Shown piece by piece: positions 40,951 to 49,429 of a DNA stretch of 64,000 bases (position 1 is the first letter of the stretch; each line of letters opens with the position of its first letter). Location: assembly GCF_945859705.1 (NCBI RefSeq), contig NC_079134.1, positions 88,489,664 through 88,553,663 on the forward strand, read 5' to 3'. The notes beneath the pieces are model-generated. The model did no database searches, had not been told where the DNA came from, and saw only the letters and a program-made list of their open reading frames with translations. The DNA comes from Episyrphus balteatus (lineage: Eukaryota > Arthropoda > Insecta > Diptera > Syrphidae). Made by a program: the position numbers and the translations under genes.

Positions 40951-41810
40951 GCGATGAGCAAAAGAACCTTCTACAAGAACAGAAAAATCTTTTAGAGGGG
41001 AAGCTAGGTGATTTTGAGAAGAAGTTCATTGCTCTTCACGGGCGTGAAGAAGAAAACAAAGAAAAGCTGTTGGCAATGGACACAAAGTTCGAAGAGAAAT
41101 TCCAAGACATTACTTAAGAGTTGGGCAAGGTTAAGGTTGGGAAAAATTAAGGTTCTATAAAGTTCTGGTGAGTATTCAAAGAAGAAGGAAATGCACTCAC
41201 CAACCTTTGATGGACAAAGTTCTTGGTCGATCTACAAGGAACAGTTTGAGGCAGCTGCCACAACAAATGGCTAGGATGATAAAGACAAATGTATAGACTC
41301 TTGCTCTTAGAGGTCCTGCTGATGAGTTATTGCAAACTTTACCACCAGAAAAGAATGGTAACTTTAACGCTCTTGTTCAGGTCATTGAAAAACGCTTTGT
41401 AGATGGCCATATGCATGAAGTCTTGCGCGTCCAACTGAAAACAAGAGTCCAGAAAAAAGGAGAAACTCTTCAACAACTCCAACCTTATATTGAAAGATTA
41501 GCTCATCTGTTATATCCGACAGCAGTAGACGACATTATCAATCAGTTTGCGGCAGAAGCCTTTGTTCGTGCTGTATTTGATATAAGTCTTCAGCGAGCGA
41601 TCCGAACAGCTGGAAAACGTTCCCTTCCTGAAGCATTAGCGTTCGCACTAACCATGGAAGCAGCAGAACAGGCTTCCTCAAGGCGTTCATCGTGTAAGAG
41701 AAGTTGCAGTGGAGGAATGCTCTTGTCAAAAACACGCATTCCAAAGAAGCGGCAATGCAAATTGCCACCAAGAAGAACTGCTTGCCAACACTGTGGAAAC
41801 ATTTGGGAAA
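40951..41810 (+). pseudogene. gag: Gypsy-1b gag, coiled coil and capsid
   Basis: It continues the coiled coil (RDEQKNLLQEQKNLLEGKL), then shifts frame into MHSPTFDGQSSWSIYKEQFE with a TAG near 41272, and an open capsid block (41330-41690) with FNALVQVIEKRFVDGHMHEV and KKGETLQQLQPYIERLAHLL. The zinc knuckle is mostly deleted: only LPPRRTACQHCGNI remains compared with the CWNC knuckle of Gypsy-1. Confidence 0.8.
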
Positions 41811-42557
41811 CCAGTAAGAACCGAATTCGGGGGGCAGAAACTCTGATTTCTGGTATCAATGTCCCCAGGACCACTATTCAAGTCTCACAGACTAAACGAG
41901 ACAACAAAAGTCTGACAGTTGAGGCAATCATAAACAATAAACAACACGTGGCTACAATTGACACTGCTGCCACGGCCAAAGATGACATGGCTACAAAGCA
42001 CCATTAGCTACCGTCTGAAGATAGCCACAGAAGAAGCAGCAAAAGTGTACGGAGAAGTTCGTCTTGAGATCTGTATGGCAGAACTAAAGTTTTCACATGT
42101 GTTTTTGGTGGCAAATATATGTGACGAGTGCATCATTGTCATCGACTTCATGAAGGAGCATGGAATCATTTTGAATATCGGTGATCAAGTCCTGAAATAC
42201 AGAAATGTAGAGATTCCAATGGTCTATGGCAATGTAAACTCAACAACTATTAGAACTGTCGTCAAAGGAGACATGTGTGTTCTTCAGAAGTTTTTGAAGA
42301 AGTTGAGCAGTTCCCAAAATATCATCATCAGCAAGATTCTTGTGGCACCAAAGAACAACATGGTACCTTTACGGATACTTAACATCAAACCGTACCCAAT
42401 CAAGCTTAAGAAAGGAGAAGTTGTTGGGCAATGCGAATCTGTGTCCCCAATAACTAAGATCAACGAGGAACGAGGTGGACACACAGATAACTATAAACTC
42501 GGACAAATTAACGACTCAAATTCTCAATTCAGACAACTTGAGTCAACATCACCTTAA
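41811..42557 (+). pseudogene. pol: Gypsy-1b pol: protease and RT start, truncated
   Basis: The protease active site reads ATIDTAATAK where DTGA is expected, so the glycine is lost. A frameshift near 41970 leads into 41958-42557 with YRLKIATEEAAKVYGEVRLE, KFSHVFLVANICDECIIVID and PLRILNIKPYPIKLKKGEVV. The sequence stops matching Gypsy-1 after ESTSP at 42557, before any RT motif. Confidence 0.8.
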
Positions 42558-43382
42558 GAGGCCTCCGGACAAAATTTTGAGAAAATCGAGAAATTTGGAA
42601 ATTTTCTGCACAGTTTGTGAGGTCCACAAAACACTGAATGAAAAAAACTTATTTGCTAATGAAAGATTGACATTTAATCTAAAATATGGTTTAGCCACAT
42701 TTTTATTTTTTAAATTTTGTTCATACCATATTTTAATATTTCAGTAACAGCTTTTGCAAAATAGTCCAAAACAACTTTTTTCTTGCATAGTTTATGAGAA
42801 ACTGAAGTAGAAAGCATATATAATGTGAGGTCCACATCATGTATGTCAATTTAAAGGTAATGAATAAAGCGGATTTTTCATTTTTGGCCCTATTTTTGAA
42901 TAATCATTTCATGAAAAACATCAAAATTGCTCATTTTCTAATGCATTTTTGAATGTGTAGTTATATGAAAAAAGCAATATAATTTTCTCCAAATGAAAAA
43001 ATACCTTTTTTAATTGATCCACCAAAAAAAAAATTATCAAAAAGCTACTTATTATTGCAAAATAACAATTTATAAAATTCTATTTTTTATCAAAAAGTCG
43101 TTACTTTCTGTTTACGGCTGTTTGTAGTTCATCGATTTACCACCAGGTTTGTTTTTTCGAAGATGTTTCTTTTTTTTTTTTTGGTTGGAAGTTGGAACAT
43201 AAACAAGTTGGAAGTAAGAAGACAGAAAAAGAAAAAAAACCTGTTACGTAGAAAAAAAGAGTTATTTTTTTTCAATAACAATGCGGATGTTAGACAGAGA
43301 AATGGATATGGGTACATACATCTTTATATGGATATGGTGTTTAGGGACGAAAACTGGTTTGGAATATAATATTTTCATGTTT
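42558..43382. other. unassigned AT-rich DNA, end includes a repeat R fragment
   Basis: It begins abruptly with GAGGCCTCCGGACAAAATTT, the likely edge of an unidentified element that truncated Gypsy-1b. TGAGGTCCAC occurs at about 42619 and 42829. From about 43290 it matches repeat R (GACGAAAACTGGTTTGGAAT; compare 16582). No gene. Confidence 0.35.
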
Positions 43383-43394
43383 ATCAAAGCTAAT

Positions 43395-44695
43395 CCGCCC
43401 TGAAGAGGGCAGCCTATCCCCCCAGCCAGGTCAGAAGAGACTGCGTAAACCGACCAAAGTTTCCAAGGCAGCTAAGAAATTAACAACAGCAACTAACAAC
43501 AATCCATTGCTTTCTATTGGGCCACCAACTATTGCCCTACCACAAGCACCAACCCTGCCAATAACTAAAACGCCAGTATGTAACCAGCAACCATAGACTG
43601 CCAGCAGCACCTCAACCCAGCCAACGAAGACAATATCAAGCACCAAGTCAACAGGAATTCCGCCAATCTTTTGCTTTTCCGGCAACATTGCGGAAATCAG
43701 GAGATTCTGCATCAGCAAAATGATCAACGTTACCTTCAAGAATCGCAACACCAAGACGACAATCATCTCGAAAGGAAATCGCCAATCATTTGAAGATGTA
43801 AAGAACTTCTTAAAAGCTAGGAAGATTCAGTTTAACACCTTTACTCCCCGTGAGGACCGGAAGAACCTACTGCTCTTGAAGGGACTGCATTTCACACTGG
43901 CAGCCATAGAATTGGAAGATGAACTGAGGATTGAGGGTCTCTCAGTAATAAAAGTCACGGAGTTTAAATCAAAGAAGGCGCAGGCAAAGCAGTACAATTA
44001 CTTTGTTGTCGAACTCAACAAGAACTGTGACATCGCTGAAGTCTTCTCCAAGACCCTGATAATGAACCACAAGGTTTATTGGGAGCGGTTAAGGTCGAAC
44101 GACTTCGTGCAGTGCCGCAACTGCCAACGCTTTGGCCACACTGCCACCAACTGCGGGCGCCAGTACGTGTGCGTCAAATGCAAGGAGGAACACGAACCAG
44201 GCCAGTGCAAAAGGAAAGAGAACACCGGATTGGACGTTTGGTGCGCCAATTGCCAAAAGGAAGGACATCCAGCCAGCTTTAAGGGATGCCCAACACTAAA
44301 GGCTAAGCTCACAGAGAGAAACACCATGAAAGCAGAGAAAAAGGCTCAGCAAGAGTTTGCTGCTAAATCAGCCTGCGCTGACCCGCCCAGCAATCAGTTA
44401 TGCAGCAATGGCCCAAAAAGCACGAGGAGTTAAAGCTACCGCAGCAACAACAACACCAAAACCAACAAGCACCAAGAGCCATATCCAGCAGCAGCCACAA
44501 CAACAGCAAGCAAGGACCCCAGCTAAAACTATCCCTGTCAAGGCAGGGCCAACGAAGACAACAAGATCAGGGTCAACCTCAACACCTCCATCGATGAACC
44601 TCAACAACGAAGTAGAGCGCCTCTTCGGGGATAATCCACACAGTGATGCAGAAAGCCCGGAGTGCCGTTCCACCCAATCATCGGCAACTAAGTGA
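43395..44695 (+). pseudogene. Jockey-type ORF1 (gag-like, zinc knuckles)
   Basis: This RNA-binding protein is expected to package the element RNA. The N-part (from 43395) is proline- and threonine-rich with a TAG near 43594. The main block (43720-44433) has MINVTFKNRNTKTTI, a PRE_C2HC-like domain (LLLLKGLHFTLAAIELEDEL, VYWERL) and three knuckles: CRNCQRFGHTATNC, CVKCKEEHEPGQC and CANCQKEGHPASFKGC. A frameshift near 44380-44400 moves to the frame 44357-44695 (SYAAMAQKARGVK, then glutamine/threonine-rich). ORF2 starts about 40 bases downstream. Confidence 0.85.
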
Positions 44696-44737
44696 GGAAG
44701 ATAAGTCCGCGGCCTTAGCCACCTTCATATTTACCTT

Positions 44738-45512
44738 ATGCCATTAAAGAAGCTCCGCATACTGACGTACAATGTCAATTCATTGTACAGCCTGGAAAAG
44801 AGGACATCATTTAATTTGTTCATGAAGAACAACAATCCAGATATCGCCCTCATCAGCGAAACCAACGTGACAAGGAAGAACAACATCGATATCCGGGGAT
44901 ACAACACATATCGGCAGGATAAAACGGAGAACCGCAGAGGGACCGCAATATTTGTTAAGAAGAATCTAAGCACCAGTGAAACCATCCTCACAGGACTCAA
45001 CTTAAACACAGGGAGAGATGAATCATTGACGATTATCAGCGTTTACTTCAAAGGCAGTTCCAACGCCAGAGGCATCCATAAAGATCTGCAAACCCTCAAC
45101 GGCATCCTCTCAAGAAGCACTTATGGACTCATCGGCGGTGATTTTAACGCTAGACATCAACTCTGGATGGATACAACTGTTAGCGCTGGAGGCAAAGCGA
45201 TAGCCGACTGGCTAGATATCAACAGTTCTCAACACTCCCTAGTTCCAGTTTCCCAACCGAAACCAACCTACCCGAGAACACCATCAACCCTGGACTTTTT
45301 CCTTTCAACTTCAAATCTCATTCATATAGAGCCAGACTTCAGCAGCTTCACCTGTTCAACAGTACCCAGCGACTCGGATCATGAAGCAGCACAGCTAACA
45401 ATCAAGCTTCACCATCCCATTTACGTTATAGAACAACCAATAGCACACTTCATTAACTACAGACGTCTAGAAGTAGACAGGCTGCAGAGGGATGTCGAAC
45501 AAACCTTGACAC
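44738..45512 (+). pseudogene. Jockey-type ORF2, endonuclease domain
   Basis: An APE-type endonuclease from the ATG at 44738: LRILTYNVNSLYSLEKRTSF (N block), PDIALISETNVTRKNNI (E block), TYGLIGGDFNARHQLW (GDFNA), STLDFFLSTSNL and SDSDHEAAQLTI (SDH catalytic block). All catalytic positions I can read look intact over about 230 residues. The frame is cut by Gypsy-2 at 45513 within a helical linker (RDVEQTLT) and resumes LPPQNRNLENTEID at 55837. Confidence 0.88.
45509..45512. repeat. left 4-bp TSD of Gypsy-2 (ACAC)
   Basis: ACAC is repeated at 55833-55836; excision leaves an uninterrupted ORF2 frame. Confidence 0.85.
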
Positions 45513-46051
45513 TGTCGTGTTAGACATTAATCTATTATGTCTCACACTAACCATAACCCTCCACAATAATTTAATTCATAAATTCAAGGGCACCAAGAGT
45601 AATTCGCTTTGTAAACAAAACAAACGAATTACTCAAATTAATTGGGCCAATAATAATTGTAAACACCTGGCCAATGATTCAACTTCAATAATAAGTTGAA
45701 GCGACGGCAGGTCGACGATCCGGTGACAAAACATACTGGATCGTCACAATTAAAATAAACAAAAGAAAACTGCTGATGGGTCATATTGGTTATTGAGTGT
45801 TGATCAGTGGCGTAGCTACCGCTGTATCAGCTGTAGCCATGTAACAGGGCCCCCGAGATATAGGGGCCTCCAAAAAATTGAGTAATAAACATTTTCTGAC
45901 AATGATAACCATTTTTTGTACATGTGCCTTTGGAATAGTTTTTTTTTTCCTTTGTATCTAGATCAACGAAACGAATGTAAAATTGTTAGTATCGATTTTT
46001 GTGTTTGAAAATATAGATCCTGTTTACAAAGTCCTTCGACAAAATGACTTA

Positions 46052-46490
46052 AGCACTATTCACATGAGAACGACCAACGAACGACGAATAAATAAGAAAA
46101 AGTGATTTTAGGCACGTTTCAAGCCCTATTTCCTCAAAAAATTTCAACAAATCAATAGAAATATAGTTTATATATGAGTTTATGATGCATTTATTCCCTC
46201 TTTAATATAAAATGTTAATAAATTTGAGAAAACAAATTTATTCGTCGCGAAAAGAATTTTAGTTGGTACGAACTGTCAGATTGAATTAGCGTTCCACACA
46301 ATCCACATTCCCAACGAACAAAAAGTTCGCACGTCCTTAACCTCAAAAATCATGTTTGTTTTGGTGGTGAACATTGTCAAATTAAAACTTCATTCGGGAC
46401 GAATTAAAAACTCTCATGTGAAAGAAATGTCAAAATCAACGAATATTCGTGCATTCGTTGGTCGTTGGTAGTGCTCATGTGAATAGTGCT
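46052..46490. mobile_element. Harbinger-like MITE, AGCACTATTCACATGAG ends, TSD TTA
   Basis: The left end AGCACTATTCACATGAG and its exact inverse CTCATGTGAATAGTGCT at the right are flanked by TTA (46049-46051, 46491-46493). Subterminal CGACCAACGAAC and its inverse-like TTCGTTGGTCG continue the symmetry. 439 bp and non-coding. Confidence 0.88.
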
Positions 46491-46493
46491 TTA

Positions 46494-46730
46494 GGCCAGT
46501 TGTAAAAATATTTAATCCGTGGTTCAGCATTTTTTATCTTTTGAAATCGGTGGTAAAGTTTAGCATGTTTTAAGGTTTTCAAAAATAAAAGCAGGAAAAT
46601 AACGAAGCGCTTTTTTGATGAGTTGGCAGAAGTAATTAAGTAAAAATTTCAAATCCGGAATCGTGCTTTGAAGTCAACGTTTACAATTGCCGCCAGGGAT
46701 ATTTCGATGGGTTAAATTCAACAAGGATTT
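46494..46730. mobile_element. left part of a GGCCAGTTGTA-end MITE
   Basis: GGCCAGTTGTAAAAATATTT followed by AATCCGTGGTTCAGC closely matches the complete MITE at 63786-63995; AAATCGGTGGTAAAGTTTAG and GATGGGTTAAATTC extend the match. The right terminus is not recognisable. It starts at the TTA that is also the right TSD of the preceding MITE. Confidence 0.65.
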
Positions 46731-47644
46731 TAAGCCTTCATGCTTCATGGTCTGAATAGTATGTTCGACAGCTTAGTACCAGAAAAACTGTTTCCGTTTT
46801 CAAATGATGTAATAAAACAAGGATCAACAAAACTGGTAAAAAAGGAGAATCAATACTCTCCAGTTGTTTCTACGAGGAACTAGTTGCTTTAAAAATGTGC
46901 TTAAAATTATTCCATAAAAGAACTTGCTAAATTATTACGTCCCTTAATTTGGTGGATCCTTTGTGGCGGAATCAAAGAAAAACTAATCTCGGATATTGAA
47001 GCTAGTTGATTGCGTATTTCTTGTCCAAAAATCAATTTGTAGATCCTATGGTTAGTTTTATATTTCAATTTTAAGTTTAAAAAATGCACTTCCAGTTTGC
47101 TTGGCCATTGGAACATTTTTAAAAATACCTGCTGTTTTAATTTTTTTTTGTTAATTATAGCTTTTACGGTGCAAATCCACATTTTGTAGGTAGCTCAACT
47201 CTTTTTGAAATGTTTAAGGTTTTATAAATAAAAGTAAGCTTTCAAAATACGAAAGAATGCAAAATTATAAATTTTTTTTTGCAGAAATTATTGAAGTTAC
47301 TCATAAAGAGTTTTGTAGAAAAATAATCAAGCTACAAAATCGAGGTTAAGCATTCCATTTGGGTCTGGGTAACTTTTAATTTCTGCAAAACAGTCCGGAA
47401 TACTATACAAAAATGCGTTTGAAAATTTTCCCTTTTTGAACCAATGTTGTTAAGGCTTAAGGCTGTGTTCAAGTCTAGGAGATGGAGGGGCCCCCAAAAA
47501 AATTTGGATACAGGGCCCCCAAAGGACTAGCTACGCTACTGGTGTTGATGGCTCAAATTGCGTCACCAAGAAATTGAGGATGACGCAAAGTAAAGTAGAA
47601 GAAATTAAGTAGGTATAATTTGAAATAGGTTAATAAACAATAAA

Positions 47645-47792
47645 CAAAGAATTGCCCAAAATTGCATTGTATGCAATATTAAGTTTGTAACTGGGTAATT
47701 CTTTGTATGTCAATTTAATTAGTAATAAAATAAAGTATTACCCAAGATTGCGATGTAAGCAATCTGAGTTTTGTAATTGGGTAATACTTTAT
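47645..47792 (+). other. two tandem hairpins in the Gypsy-2 LTR
   Basis: Hairpin 1 (47645-47705) pairs CAAAGAATTGCCCA with TGGGTAATTCTTTG and has an inner ATTGCA/TGCAAT stem. Hairpin 2 (47730-47792) pairs AAAGTATTACCCA with TGGGTAATACTTT and has an inner ATTGC/GCAAT stem. They are diverged copies of one ~62-nt palindromic unit and recur in the 3' LTR at 55281-55341 and 55366-55428. Confidence 0.85.
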
Positions 47793-47844
47793 ATCGTAAA
47801 CTTTAGTCTTATAAGTATTAGTGTGTAATGTTAAATTTAAATAG

Positions 47845-47852
47845 TATAAATA
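47845..47852 (+). promoter_or_regulatory. TATA-like box of Gypsy-2 LTR
   Basis: TATAAATA, just downstream of the two hairpins; identical at 55481-55488. Confidence 0.5.
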
Positions 47853-48201
47853 ATGTAGAATAAGTTAAGAAATTAAACAGTCAATCTTATACACCAAGAG
47901 AGGAACCTCTGGCCGACTACACAGGGAGAAACAAATATCGATACAAAAATAAATGTAAGAACTAATTAAAACAAAGTAATTAATCTTTTTTATTCCTCTT
48001 TTTCAGGAAGTGGGCCTTAGTTGCCTCGAACATAACTGGCCACCAGTGTGCCAAAAAGCTGGACAGTAGGGAAACGTTAGGGAATTAGGGAAATTGTTGG
48101 AAAAGGGAGAGGAACCCATTTGTCGGGTTCACATCCCCTGCCTTTACGGCAAACCTCTCAATTTTACCTTCGTTACGTATGAAAGATTACGTAACAAGAA
48201 A

Positions 48202-48219
48202 TGGCGCAGCCGGTAGGAT
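48202..48219 (+). promoter_or_regulatory. Gypsy-2 primer binding site, tRNA-Ser type
   Basis: TGGCGCAGCCGGTAGGAT, 5 nt after the LTR, resembles the complement of a tRNA-Ser 3' end as used by 17.6/297-like elements. Confidence 0.75.
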
Positions 48220-48379
48220 GGTATGGCGTTTGGAGAATAAAAAATTGCCTTAGAAACTGAAGCATCCTCCAGCTTCAGCATGCCATCCTACGAACCTACA
48301 AAAGAAAAATTTTAACTACTAAAATTCAGAATCAAATAAAATCACTCTTGTTATAAGCAAACACCATAAACGATAAAAA

Positions 48380-49429
48380 ATGTCGTTAGGCTTTGAAAAA
48401 CTTCTCAAGCTATCACATGGCGTTCCTGAATTTTCGGGAGGGAATGACCCAAGGATAGCACAGAAGTTACAAATTTTTTGGACATGCTTACGTCCCATTC
48501 AAAATCACATACCTAAAATAGATGAAAAACTATTCATAGAAATACTGACTACTCGATTACGAGAGGATGCTCTTGACCTTATATCAACCTCAAAGCCCTC
48601 TACATTTAAAGAGTTTGAAGAAATCCTAAACAGAGCATATTTACCAATTGAAGATTATAATGATCTGGTAAATAGTTTAATCACCAGTCGCCAAAGTCCA
48701 TTCGAGACTTTGAATACTTTTGTAAGTAGGCTTCGACATTCGTTAATACAATGTCGAGAGGCAGCAGACATTAAGTATGGTGATCAATCTGATATTGTAA
48801 AAAACCAATTAGAAGATTTTGCTAAATCAGCCCTTGCTTCTGGGATCTCAAACAAGCAATTAGGCCAATACTTGTTTACTTTAAGAAATCAATCTTTAGA
48901 AGAACTAATAAGAACCGCTTTTAGCATGGAAAAACACGTGCAGAGAATGGAAACAATACCACTCTTACATACATCGTGCAACCACACTCAAGCGGACGCG
49001 CCTACTTGCAATGATCTAAATACTTTATTACAAGCGAAAGAAAATATAATATGTAGCTTCTGCAGCATAAAAGGTCACACAAACAGTGAATGCCTTGAAC
49101 GACAAAACACTCCAATTTGTCAACTATGCAAAAATTACGGACATGAAGCAGAAACTTGCAGAAAAAGCTTCAACAACAGCAATCAGAACTACAACACGAG
49201 TAATCAACAAAATAACTATCACAATAATCAGAGAACTCAAGATCAAAATAGATCAAACCCTTTTAGAAATATTAATCCAAACTCTCAAAACCGAATAGAA
49301 AATAACAATGAAAAACGAGTATTCCATATGGAAACCGTTTGTGATTTTTGTGGAAGAAAAAACCACACAATCAATGAGTGTTCTTTCAGAAATAAGTGGG
49401 AGAATACCCAGTCGGGAAACTCCAACTAG
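48380..49429 (+). CDS. gag: Gypsy-2 Gag
   Basis: A 349-residue Gag from the ATG at 48380 (MSLGFEKLLKLSHGVPEFSG), complete to the TAG at 49427. Residues ~15-200 form the capsid-like region (LREDALDLISTSKPSTFKEF, LNTFVSRLRHSLIQCREAAD, ISNKQLGQYLFTLRNQSLEE). Three nucleocapsid knuckles follow: CSFCSIKGHTNSEC, CQLCKNYGHEAETC and CDFCGRKNHTINEC, separated by an asparagine/glutamine-rich linker. Three knuckles with the spacer are complete, so the frame looks functional. The last 5 codons overlap a -1 frameshift signal leading into pol. Confidence 0.93.
   Translation: MSLGFEKLLKLSHGVPEFSGGNDPRIAQKLQIFWTCLRPIQNHIPKIDEKLFIEILTTRLREDALDLISTSKPSTFKEFEEILNRAYLPIEDYNDLVNSLITSRQSPFETLNTFVSRLRHSLIQCREAADIKYGDQSDIVKNQLEDFAKSALASGISNKQLGQYLFTLRNQSLEELIRTAFSMEKHVQRMETIPLLHTSCNHTQADAPTCNDLNTLLQAKENIICSFCSIKGHTNSECLERQNTPICQLCKNYGHEAETCRKSFNNSNQNYNTSNQQNNYHNNQRTQDQNRSNPFRNINPNSQNRIENNNEKRVFHMETVCDFCGRKNHTINECSFRNKWENTQSGNSN

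Larger units (their letters stand above)
36122..42557 (+). mobile_element. Gypsy-1b: 5' half of a second Gypsy-1 relative
   Basis: R/U5, PBS (36313), gag and the start of pol parallel Gypsy-1. A complete non-LTR element (36745-40943, TSD AAACATC) is inserted in the gag coiled coil. The copy stops abruptly at 42557, within the region matching 27130 of Gypsy-1, so RT, RNase H, integrase and 3' LTR are absent. More stops and deletions than in Gypsy-1 indicate an older copy. Confidence 0.88.
45805..47541. mobile_element. hAT-type element in the Gypsy-2 5' LTR
   Basis: The ends CAGTGGCGTAGCTA (45805) and TAGCTACGCTACTG (47541; a one-base slip in the inverse) are flanked by the exact 8-bp GTGTTGAT (45797-45804 and 47542-47549). 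The 3' LTR shows the empty site with a single GTGTTGAT. GGGCCCCC words mark both subterminal regions. No transposase was recognised. A MITE (46052-46490) and part of another (from 46494) are inside. Confidence 0.93.
45513..48196 (+). repeat. Gypsy-2 5' LTR, interrupted by a hAT
   Basis: The LTR parts are 45513-45804 and 47550-48196, 939 bp in total. A TATA-like TATAAATA lies at 47845-47852. Two tandem hairpins lie at 47645-47705 and 47730-47792. Confidence 0.95.

Noticed and set aside
45517..45699. Small open frame that occurs identically at 54898
   Set aside because: It is simply the same stretch of the two Gypsy-2 LTRs read in one frame.
49357..49363. AAAAAAC heptamer in the gag zinc-knuckle region, also in slippery phase
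   Set aside because: After a -1 slip here the frame meets TGA and TAA before reaching pol, so it cannot make Gag-Pol; GGGAAAC at 49414 is the usable site.
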